From Parachlamydiaceae bacterium (GTDB taxonomy: Bacteria > Chlamydiota > Chlamydiia > Chlamydiales > Parachlamydiaceae), in NCBI GenBank assembly GCA_003164155.1, contig PLSG01000346.1, forward strand, positions 1 to 7,122: 7,122 nucleotides of DNA. Reading direction: 5' to 3'. Numbering within the stretch: position 1 is the first letter of the stretch; every line of letters begins with the position of its first letter. Both the position numbers and the translations under genes were made by a program. Below are positions 1 through 7,122 of the stretch, piece after piece. Under the pieces are notes generated by a model that saw nothing but the letters and a program-made list of their open reading frames with translations, did not search any database and was not told where the DNA came from.

Positions 1-180
1 CCGCATATCCATTTTGCACAATTGAATCCCCTGATTGCCTTAGATGCTATTCCGGCCAAAATCCCCCTGGAATTAGTCGCTTGGCCCCATGGGAAGAGGC
101 CTAGAATTGGAGGAGTCAGCTCCTTTGGATTTAGCGGTACCAATGCCCATGTAATTATAGAAGAAGCGCCATTAGTATCT
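1..180 (+). other. Ketosynthase C-terminal end (first module, truncated by window edge)
   Basis: The first ~60 codons match the end of a PKS ketosynthase. A stretch reading PHIHFAQLNP is followed by the closing KS signature SSFGFSGTNAHVIIEEAP at codons 40-57. The equivalent closing signature of the second KS in this window (codons 2253-2270) is nearly the same. The catalytic Cys and both catalytic His residues lie upstream of the window, so activity cannot be judged from here. By position this KS would condense the incoming chain with the extender unit chosen by the AT that follows. Confidence 0.95.
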
Positions 181-3100
181 AAACAATGCAATTCAATCGA
201 TCGCCCCTTACATCTGCTGACGCTTTCAGCCAAAAATGAGTCCGCCTTGCGCGATGAGGTGGCGCATTTTCAGCATCATCTTCAGGCTCACCCAGAAGAT
301 GATTTGGCAGATCTTTGCTTTACGGCTAATACGGGGCGGGCGCATTTTGGAAAACGGCTGGCCATTATCGCCCAAACTACTGCAGAACTGTTGAAAAAAT
401 TGACCTTGCAGGAATTTGAGATCAGTCCATTAAATGAAAAGCCTAAAATAGCCTTTTTATTTACGGGACAAGGCTCTAATTACCCAAAAATGGGCAAAAT
501 CCTTTACGACACCCAGCCCGTTTTTAGAAGCGCTTTGGATGGCTGTGCAGAAATTCTGTCTACCCTGTTGGATCAGCCCCTGCTGGAGCTGCTTTTTCAC
601 ACGGAAGAAAGTGCAAGTGCTTTCCATCAGCCAATCTACATGATGCCCTCTCTACTAGCTTTTGAATATGCTTTGACAATGCTTTGGAAAAGTTGGGGTG
701 TTGTACCCGACTATGTAATGGGACACAGCTCCGGGGAATATACCGCGGCCACCATAGCTGGAATCATAAGCTTGGAAGATGCATTTAAGCTCACCACAGC
801 GCGCGGTCGCCTAGTCCAATCCCTGCCGACTGGTGGAGCAATGCTAGCGGTCATGACCGATGCAGAGAGTATGCAGCAAGCGTTCATTCAGTTTGGATCA
901 GAGGCTGAAATTGCCGCAGTGAACGGACCAGAGCAAATAGTCATCGCCGGAAAAGAAAGCGATGTTAGCCAAATAGAGAATTTTTTTAAACTGCGAGGAG
1001 CCAAAACCCATCGCCTCGAAATTCCGTTTGCCTCGCATTCAAAACTCGTAGAGCCAATCTTAGATGAATTCCGACAGATTGCGCAGTCTATTGCTTTTCA
1101 TCCCCCCCACACAGATCTCATTTCCAATCTCACTGGTGAAATTATTAGCGCTGCTAGCATAAATGCAGATTATTGGGTGGATCACCTGCGCCATGCAGTG
1201 TGTTTTTATAAAGGGATGGAACTGCTGCACGCTTTGCACTGCCTGGTCTTCTTAGAAATTGGGCCACATCCCGTTTTGCTTGGCATGGGGATGGATTGCC
1301 AACCAAATGAATTAGGATTATGGCTGCCAAGCTTAAGAAAAGAGCATGCAGAATGGTCCGTGATTTTGGATAGCCTGTCACAGTTATATCTGAGTGGTGT
1401 GCAGATCGATTGGAAAGGATTCGATGCCCCCTATCATAGATATAAAGTCGCTATTCCCACTTACGCCTTTCAACGCACTAGGCATTGGATTGATTTAACG
1501 CAAGCCAAAATGAAAAGAACACCCTATGCCTCAAAATCACACCCACTATTGGGCGCATTAGTCACGGCCTCTATAGGGACAATGCACGTTTTTGAAAATG
1601 CGCTCGATTTAATCAATCTACCCTATCTAAAAGACCACCGCATTTATCACCACATCCTGTTTCCAGCCGCAGGCTTTATCGAACTGGCCCTAACAGCTGG
1701 AAAAAAATTATTGCACACCGATGCGTTAGTTCTAGAAAACATTTCTATCCAAGAAGCCCTATCTTTAACTGAAGATCAACCAAAACGCTTACAGACATGG
1801 TTAGAGGAGTCCCCTCCTGGTAAATTCACGGTTTCAATCTACGGCGAAGATAATGCATCAGCAGAAACAGATAAATGGCATTGCCATGCCACAGCCTCTG
1901 TATGCCAAGGACAACCCGATGAAAAAGGGACTATTTCTTGGAAAGAGGCTCTGGAGCGCTGCCATAAAGAAATAACCCCTTCAAAGCTATATCAGGCAAC
2001 CCAATCCTTGGGATTGGATTATGGACCTGCTTTTCAAAGTGTCCAAAAACTTTGGATAGGGGAAAGTGAAGCGGCGGCAGAAGTGCGTATAACAGCAGAT
2101 GCGACGGGCTATACTTGCCATCCAGCTCTCTTAGATGGATGTCTGCAAGTCTTAATAGCTTTGGTTCAAAATGTCTTAACTAAAAAGCAAGAAGTTTATC
2201 TGCCGGTAGGGATTGATCGTTTTCAAATTAATAAACCTCTCCACTCTTTTGTTAAAATATATGGAAGTTTAGCATCTCCACTAGGTCAAGATGTTCTGGT
2301 AGCTGATTTTTACTTCTTTGATGGGGATGATCATCTCATCGCCAGCATCAATCGTTTGCGTGTAAAAAAAACCACCGAAGCTGCGCTACTAAAGATTTTG
2401 CAGCGCAATCTGCCATTAGCTGATTTACTTTATGCGGTAAAATGGCACAATCAATTGGGTTTAAACCCTATTGAACGTCCAATCACTGTGGACTACTTTC
2501 CACCTTTTCACACTATCCACGAAGGTAAGGAGTTGCAATATAAGTTTTGGGCAGAAAAAGAAGAAGTGCAAAATATTTCTAAGTTCAATCTAGCTCGCAA
2601 GCAATTATGTGTAGATTTTGTGCAAAATGCTTTGACGCGTTTAGACATAAAGTGGCTTAAAGGGCAAAATATCACAGAGGAAAGCATATGGAGCCAAACT
2701 CAAATTTTGCCTCAGCATAAGAGCCTGTTCAAGCGGCTACTGGATACTCTATCAGACGAGGGACTCTTATTTTCCAACCAAGGTGGTTGGCAATTCCAAC
2801 CACCTCTGAAATTAAAAGATGTTAAAGAAGCTGGTGCAAAGCTGCTGGCAGCTTATCCAGCATTTAACATTGAAATTCAATTGCTGAGAAGATGCGGAGA
2901 ACATCTGGTAGAGGTATTACAAGGCAAACAAGATCCGCTGCAACTGATTTTTCCTGCCAGTGAAGCATCTTCTGCCGAAAATTTGTATGAAAAAGCCCCT
3001 TTGGCCAAAGTCTTCAACCATATGGTTGAACAGGTTATCAGCTGGCTGATAGCCAAGCGGCCTCTCGATCGTCCTTTGCGCATATTAGAAATTGGCGCCG

Positions 3101-6100
3101 GTTCAGGCGGGACTAGCTCTTTTGTTCTTCCTTGTCTTTCTAAAGAGCAACTCATAGATCAAATCGCATATGTGTACACTGATATTTCCCCACTTTTTTT
3201 AACTAAAGCCCAAAGTAAATTTAGCGCTTACCCATTTATCCGTTACGCTCTGTTAGACATAGAAAAAGATCCCCAAGTGCAAGGTTTTGCACGGCATCAA
3301 TTTGACATAATTATTGCAGCAAATACTCTACATGCCACTCAAGACATGCATGAAACCTTGCAGCATATCCATCAGCTATTGGTCGCGCAAGGCGCCTTAG
3401 TGCTGCTAGAAGGCATTCGTCCTGAAATTTGGTTGGATTTAACATTTGGGTTGCTTGAAGGTTGGTGGCGCTTTAAAGACACTGAAACGAGACCAAATTA
3501 TCCATTGCTCGCTCCTGCGGCTTGGGAAAAACTGCTCCAAGAATCCGGGTTTAGAGATGTTGCGTTTTTGGCCGGTGGCGAGGGTCTTGAAAAGATGACG
3601 CAACAGGCTGTCATTCTGGCTCAAAGAAGTGCACAACCTATTTTGATTAATAAACTCGAGAAGGCCCTATGGGTTATTTTTGCAGATTCAGGTCAAAGTA
3701 GCATCGCCCTGGCCCTGACAGATGAATTAGAACAGCATAGCCAGAAAGTTGCCTTGATTTATCCCCATGATACATCCCAGGTATATTCTCGCAGTGAAAA
3801 TGATATCTTTCATATAGATCCTAACAAGCCAAGTGATTTCATAAAGTTAATCACTGATCTATCTCAAGAAAGAATACAAGGTTTCGTCTATTTGTGGGGA
3901 TTAGAAAACAATTCAAGCGCCAAAGATCATACCACAGATGACTTAATGCATGCTCAACAATTAACTTGCAGTGGGGTGATACATCTCGTTCAAGCGCTAA
4001 AAAAGGTCCCTCTAAAGGAGGAGCCGAAGCTGTGGCTTATCACACAAGGCTCTCAATCCATCGAAAGTGAAATTCCGGAAGGCTTTAGCCAAGCAACCCT
4101 TTGGGGAATTGGAAAAGTAATATTCATTGAACATCCAGATCTTAGATGCACACTCATTGACTTGGATCCCATGAAAAATGCCTGCAAAATGGGATATACC
4201 CTTTTCAATGAATTGTGGAATCTCGATCGGGAAAACCAAGTGGTTTATCGCCATGACAAACGCTATGTGGCGCGTTTGGTTAAAGAGAACAACATTCAGA
4301 ACCAGCCGTCAACTGAAATGTTGAAAATTTCTTCAGAGGGAAGTTATCTGATTACTGGAGGGCTTGGCGGCCTGGGACTGAAATTTGCTGAATGGCTAGC
4401 ACTGCAAGGGGCTAAGCATATCATTTTAGCTGGACGCAGACCTCCCGATGAAGCCTCCGAGGGTTACATCAAAGCCCTTTTGGCAAAAGGGGCGCAGATT
4501 GAGACCATTCAACTAGACGTTGCGGATAAAGTTGCTGTGACTGCAGTGATCAATCAATTTGGGCGGAAATGGCCCGAATTAAAAGGCGTACTGCATGCAG
4601 CCGGCGTAGTCGACGATGCCGCCTTGATGAATCAAAACTGGAATAAATTCAGTCGTGTGTTTGGACCCAAAGTTTACGGTGGCTGGAACCTGCATCATGC
4701 CACGCAACATCTGAGCCTTGATTACTTTATATTATTTTCTTCTATCGCCGGATTATTGGGAAGTTCAGGTCAAAGCAACCACGCCGCCGCCGATGCCTTT
4801 CTTGACGCCTTGGCGCATTACCGCCATGCTAAGGGGTTGGCCGGCTTAAGCATTAACTGGGGAGCGTGGTCGGAAATTGGCGATGCAGCTGATAAACCCC
4901 ATAATATCCATTTAGAGCCTAGGGGAATTGGTTATATTGATCCTCTCACAGGTCTTCGAGCCTTTCATGAAATACTCATGCAAGCTAATCGCATTGTCCA
5001 AATCGGTGTCACACCGATTGATTGGAAGAAGTATTTTGAATGCACTGATAAAAGTCAAGCGTGGTATTCAGAGATAATACAAAGCCTCGATACCAGCTAT
5101 ATTTCACCTGAAAAATCCGCGAACTTAATTGAGATACTGCAAGAGTCGCCAGCTGAACGTAAAAAAGAGGTCATTCTTGATTTTGTGCGCAGCCTTATCA
5201 GTCGAATAATCAAAATGCCTCCAGGTAATATTGTGGATAAAAAAGGTTTTTTTGAAATGGGAATGGATTCTTTAATGGCGGTTGAAGTTAAAAATGCTCT
5301 GAAAAACCATCTAGGCAAAAGCTTTGTCATTCCTGCTACATTAGTTTTTGATTACCCTTCGGTGAATAAACTTGCTGACTATTTGGAACAAATATTAGTC
5401 AAAAAAGACTTAAGTAAAGAGCCCTCTCCAAATATGCAAAAGAAAAATAGATTAGAAGAACCCCTGATTGCGCTTGAAAAAATTAATGATGCACCCCAGA
5501 TGCTGCGTGAATCGGTGAGAGAACCCATAGCAGTTATTGGCATGGGGTGTCGTTTTCCAGGAGGTTCTAACAATCCGCAAGCTTATTGGGATTTGCTGGA
5601 AAAAGGAAGAAGTGGAATAACATTGATTCCAAATACCCGATGGGACAACGCGCGCTATTACGATCCCGATCCCGAGGTACCCGGGAAAATATATATCAAT
5701 CAAGCGGGTTTGATAGACCAAATTGACCTTTTTGATTCCTCTTTTTTTGGCATAAGCCCAAAGGAAGTCCTTTCAATGGATCCACAGCATCGCATCCTCT
5801 TAGAAGTTGCTTTAGAAGCTTTAATGCATGCCTGTCAAACTCTGGATAAGTTGGCCAATAGCAAAACTGGGGTATTTGTAGGTACTTCTTCACATGACTA
5901 TTTTTCAGAAATTATCAAAAATGGGGATCTAAATGAAATAGATGCCTATTTGTCTACGGGAAATAGCTCTAGCTCTGCCGCAGGGCGTTTATCTTATTTT
6001 TTTGATTTTAAGGGACCTGCCATGGCGATAGACACAGCCTGCTCTTCTTCTTTGGTCGCGCTGCATTTGGCATGTCAAAGTTTAAGAACAAGCGAATGCC

Positions 6101-7122
6101 AGATGGCCTTAGCATGTGGGATTAACCTAATCCTTAGCCCCGAAGTAATGATAAATATGTGTAAGGCAAAGATGCTTTCCCCAGAAGGAAAGTGTAAAAC
6201 TTTTGATGAAAGAGCAGATGGTTTTGTAAGAGGCGAAGGATGTGGCGTTATAGTATTGAAAAAAATCAGTGATGCGAAACGCGATGGTGACAGAATCTTA
6301 GCCCTAGTGCATGGCTCAGCTGTTAATGAAGATGGATCAACAGCTGGTTTCACAGTGCCAAATGGCTGGGCACAACAAGAGGTGATGCGGCAAGCTCTAA
6401 TAAATTCAGGCATCCGTGCCGAAGAGGTGGGATATGTGGAGGCGCATGGTACAGGAACATCGTTGGGTGATCCAATCGAGCTGCGTTATCTGTCAAAGGT
6501 GTATAATGAAAATCGCATTCCCTCTAATCACTTAATTGTGGGGAGTGTAAAAACAAACATTGGGCATCTTGAATCTGCCTCTGGTATTGCAGGAATAATA
6601 AAACTCGTGCTTGCTTTGCAGCATCAGCTAATTCCCGCACATCTTAATTTTACTAAGCTTAATCCACATATTGGCTTAGAAGCATCCCACATAGTAATTC
6701 CAACTGAAAACCTTCTATGGAAAGTAACTCCCGGCAATAGACGCATTGCCGCAATTAGCTCATTTGGATTTAACGGTACAAATGCCCATGCTATATTAGA
6801 AGAGGCCCCAATTCAAGAAAAGCAGCTTAATGTCATAGATCGCCCAATGCATCTTTTAACTGTTTCGGCTAAAACGGAGGTGGCACTGCAAGATTCATTG
6901 GAGCGATACCGCCAGCATTTAACGGCTTGTCCACTAGAAGAGTTGGCAGATCTTGCCTATACGGCTAATACCGGACGAGATCATTTTAAGATGCGTATCG
7001 CCATTGTATGTAAATCAACCTCAGAACTGTTGTCAAAATTATCCAGTCATGATTTTAAGATAAGCCAGGCCCCGGTTCAATCGCCCAGAATAGCATTTGT
7101 GTTTACAGAAGAACCATCTGCC
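1..7122 (+). CDS. Modular type I polyketide synthase, internal fragment open at both ends
   Basis: Frame 1 translates from the first to the last base without a stop, giving 2,374 residues of a multidomain polyketide synthase. The domain order is KS (C-terminal end only), AT, DH, C-methyltransferase, KR, ACP, KS, then the start of another AT. Each domain is placed by its own signature motif. This is a cytoplasmic megasynthase that extends a carrier-bound acyl chain by decarboxylative condensation and then modifies the new beta-keto unit. The fragment holds almost one full module plus the KS of the next, so the intact protein must have at least two modules. No start codon can be assigned because the frame enters already inside a KS. 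No frameshift or internal stop is visible over the whole length, so the gene looks intact. The polyketide product and the gene name cannot be told from the sequence. Confidence in the family is very high. Confidence 0.98.
181..447 (+). other. KS-to-AT linker domain, first module
   Basis: Codons 61-149 form the structured linker between KS and AT found in type I PKSs (the ketoacyl-synthetase C-terminal extension). Recognisable pieces are RPLHLLTLSAKNESAL at codons 68-83 and LADLCFTANTGRAHFGKRLA at about codons 102-121, the latter matching the usual 'lad.ayTantGR.hf..R.a' pattern. It holds KS and AT in a fixed geometry and has no catalytic role. It closely resembles the equivalent linker after the second KS near the end of the window. 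Confidence 0.88.
448..1500 (+). other. Acyltransferase domain with post-AT linker
   Basis: This domain selects the extender unit from a CoA thioester and loads it onto the ACP of the module. It opens with IAFLFTGQGSN (codons 150-160), whose GQG supplies the oxyanion hole. The conserved Gln is Q210 (HQP), the nucleophile is S243 in GHSSGE (codons 241-246), the carboxylate-binding Arg is R268 in ARGRLVQSLP, and the catalytic His is H346 in FASHS, 103 residues after the Ser as expected. GPHPVLLGMG (421-430) closes the core, and PTYAFQRTRHWID (486-498) is the post-AT linker. All catalytic residues are present, so the domain should be active. Substrate choice is unclear. FASH at codons 343-346 resembles the methylmalonyl-type YASH more than the malonyl-type HAFH, but the GHSSGE position carries neither the Gln of typical methylmalonyl ATs nor the hydrophobic residue of typical malonyl ATs. 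Confidence 0.96.
1540..2370 (+). other. Dehydratase domain (double hotdog fold)
   Basis: The DH removes water from the beta-hydroxyacyl-ACP made by the KR, giving an alpha,beta double bond. It begins at HPLLGALV (codons 514-521), the usual DH start, and ends near LRVKK (786-790). The catalytic His is H546 in YLKDHRIYHHILFP. The canonical spacing is HxxxGxxxxP; here the Pro is P555 but the Gly position is H550. The second hotdog half carries the YGPAF motif (codons 674-678) and HPALLDGCLQ (707-716), which provides the catalytic Asp D712 and the partner Gln Q716. Length of about 275 residues is normal. The main catalytic pair His/Asp is intact, so I infer an active domain despite the Gly change. 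It depends on a working KR downstream to supply its substrate. Confidence 0.93.
2407..3633 (+). other. SAM-dependent C-methyltransferase domain
   Basis: This domain transfers a methyl group from S-adenosylmethionine to the alpha carbon of the beta-ketoacyl-ACP. It follows the DH through LYAVKWHNQ, with an N-terminal lid region (about codons 803-1000) containing helical and winged-helix-like segments. The SAM-binding motif I is LRILEIGAGSGGTSS (codons 1026-1040). It is followed by YTDISPLFLTKAQSKF (about 1059-1074), the second strand and acidic loop, and LLDIEKDP (1084-1091). AANTLHAT (1106-1113) carries the conserved His H1111 and LLEGIRPE (1135-1142) carries the Glu E1137. These match the His/Glu pair described for PKS C-methyltransferases such as that of CurJ in the curacin pathway. 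The placement between DH and KR is the standard one for cMT domains. No enoylreductase follows it. The exact N-terminal boundary is approximate. Confidence 0.93.
3658..5040 (+). other. Ketoreductase domain (structural plus catalytic halves), altered active site
   Basis: The KR would reduce the beta-keto group with NADPH. The structural half (about codons 1220-1440) starts at LWVIFADSGQSS and includes LWGIGKVI and RHDKRYVARL. The catalytic half has the Rossmann motif GSYLITGGLGGLGL (1447-1460), LHAAGVVDDA (1531-1540), the conserved Lys K1557 in GPKVYGGWNLH, and the Ser S1581 in FSSIAGLLGS. The segment QSNHAAADAFLDALAHYR follows: H1594 sits exactly 13 residues after S1581, where the catalytic Tyr is normally found, and D1598 sits where the conserved Asn is. 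INWGAWSEIG then matches the usual closing strand. VDD at 1537-1539 aligns with the LDD motif of B-type KRs, and there is no Trp at the A-type position, so a B-type (D-hydroxyl) outcome is expected if it is active. I recall His at the Tyr position in some other PKS KRs, so activity is uncertain rather than excluded. Confidence 0.94.
5155..5400 (+). other. Acyl carrier protein domain
   Basis: Codons 1719-1800 form one ACP, the carrier that holds the growing chain on a phosphopantetheine arm. It starts with a helix at ERKKEVILDFVRSLISRII, and GFFEMGMDSLMAVE holds the attachment serine S1757 (bases 5269-5271) in the canonical GMDSL context. The final helix region FVIPATLVFDYPSVNKLADY matches the usual 'lp.tl.fdyPt...La..l' pattern. 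The Ser and flanking residues are intact, so it should be modified by a phosphopantetheinyl transferase and be functional. There is a single ACP, not a tandem repeat. It closes the first module. Confidence 0.97.
5401..5520 (+). other. Inter-module linker between ACP and second KS
   Basis: Codons 1801-1840 are a hydrophilic, Lys/Glu-rich stretch (for example KKDLSKEPSPNMQKKNRLEE) without a recognised domain motif. It joins the ACP of the first module to the KS of the next on one chain. No stop or start that would indicate two separate subunits with docking domains is present, so transfer here is within one polypeptide. Confidence 0.85.
5521..6810 (+). other. Ketosynthase domain, complete (second module)
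   Basis: This complete beta-ketoacyl synthase of about 430 residues starts at EPIAVIGMGCRFPGG (codon 1841) and ends at GTNAHAILEEAP (to codon 2270). It takes the chain from the preceding ACP onto its cysteine and condenses it with the next extender unit. The nucleophile is C2014 in DTACSSSLVA (bases 6040-6042). The two catalytic histidines are H2149 in EAHGTGT (bases 6445-6447) and H2189 in KTNIGHLESASG (bases 6565-6567). All three residues are intact, so it is predicted to be an elongating KS rather than a decarboxylating KSQ loading type or an inactive KS0. Other landmarks are FFGISPKEVLSMDPQHR (codons 1915-1931) and FDERADGFVRGEGCG (2068-2082). Its expected substrate is the alpha-methylated product of the module before it. 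Confidence 0.98.
6811..7122 (+). other. KS-to-AT linker and first residues of second-module acyltransferase (cut by window edge)
   Basis: After the second KS comes a linker that parallels the one at bases 181-447: DRPMHLLTVSAKTEVAL (codons 2280-2296), then LADLAYTANTGRDHFKMRIA (about 2315-2334). The next domain starts with RIAFVF at codons 2363-2368, the usual opening strand of an AT. The following residues read TEEPSA where the first AT of this window has TGQGSN. The AT active-site Ser, Arg and His all lie beyond the window, so only the domain type can be inferred. The Gly-Gln-Gly of the oxyanion-hole loop seems to be missing. Confidence 0.85.

Noticed and set aside
1154..1381. 75-codon minus-strand frame with a hydrophobic, signal-like N-terminus
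   Set aside because: It is opposite the end of the AT domain. The hydrophobic run is the complement of conserved AT sequence, and the start is a GTG without visible upstream signals.
2877..3155. 92-codon minus-strand frame opposite the methyltransferase
   Set aside because: It overlaps the lid and SAM motif I of the cMT, which are clearly coding on the plus strand. No domain is recognisable in the antisense product.
3620..3670. Possible remnant of an enoylreductase between cMT and KR
   Set aside because: The gap between the end of the MT and the first KR strand is only about ten residues, with no trace of an ER nucleotide-binding motif.
5401..5520. Possible gene boundary with docking domains between ACP and KS
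   Set aside because: The frame runs through without stop, start codon or Shine-Dalgarno-like spacing, so the two modules are on one chain.
5379..5893. Cluster of short overlapping minus-strand frames across the inter-module linker and the start of the second KS
   Set aside because: They overlap each other in different frames and lie opposite a continuous PKS frame. None resembles a known protein.
6075..6413. 112-codon minus-strand reading frame opposite the second KS
   Set aside because: It lies wholly opposite the conserved KS active-site region of the PKS frame, and its translation shows no recognisable domain. It is a shadow of the coding strand.

Overview
The whole 7,122-base window is one uninterrupted plus-strand reading frame in frame 1: 2,374 codons with no stop, open at both ends. 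It is an internal piece of a modular type I polyketide synthase (PKS) gene. The start codon, ribosome binding site, promoter, stop codon and terminator all lie outside the window. I see no intergenic DNA, RNA gene, mobile element or CRISPR array. Short reading frames on the other strand and in other frames are shadows of this gene.

Layout (codon numbers count from base 1 of the window): last ~60 residues of a ketosynthase (KS), codons 1-60; KS-to-AT linker, 61-149; acyltransferase (AT) with its trailing linker, 150-500; dehydratase (DH), 514-790; C-methyltransferase (cMT) with an N-terminal lid region, about 803-1211; ketoreductase (KR), with a structural half at about 1220-1440 and a catalytic half at 1447-1680; acyl carrier protein (ACP), 1719-1800; linker, 1801-1840; a complete second KS, 1841-2270; second KS-to-AT linker, and the first residues of the next AT, at which the window stops. 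The first module is therefore KS-AT-DH-cMT-KR-ACP, with no enoylreductase. It is followed on the same polypeptide by the start of another module.

If every domain works, the module loads an extender unit on its ACP, condenses it with the incoming chain, methylates the alpha carbon from S-adenosylmethionine, reduces the beta-keto group and dehydrates, passing an alpha-methyl, alpha,beta-unsaturated thioester to the second KS. Several active-site deviations make that uncertain. The KR has His and Asp where the catalytic Tyr and Asn usually sit. The DH has His for Gly in its HxxxGxxxxP motif. The AT has an unusual specificity signature (GHSSGE with FASH). The next AT begins with TEEPS where TGQGS is expected.

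The organism cannot be named from this window. Moderate GC, AT-rich in linkers and higher in the AT and KR cores, argues against a high-GC actinomycete or myxobacterium. The domain style (cis-AT, cMT placed between DH and KR, GMDSLMAVE carrier motif) resembles PKSs of cyanobacteria and various Gram-negative bacteria. The product is unknown.
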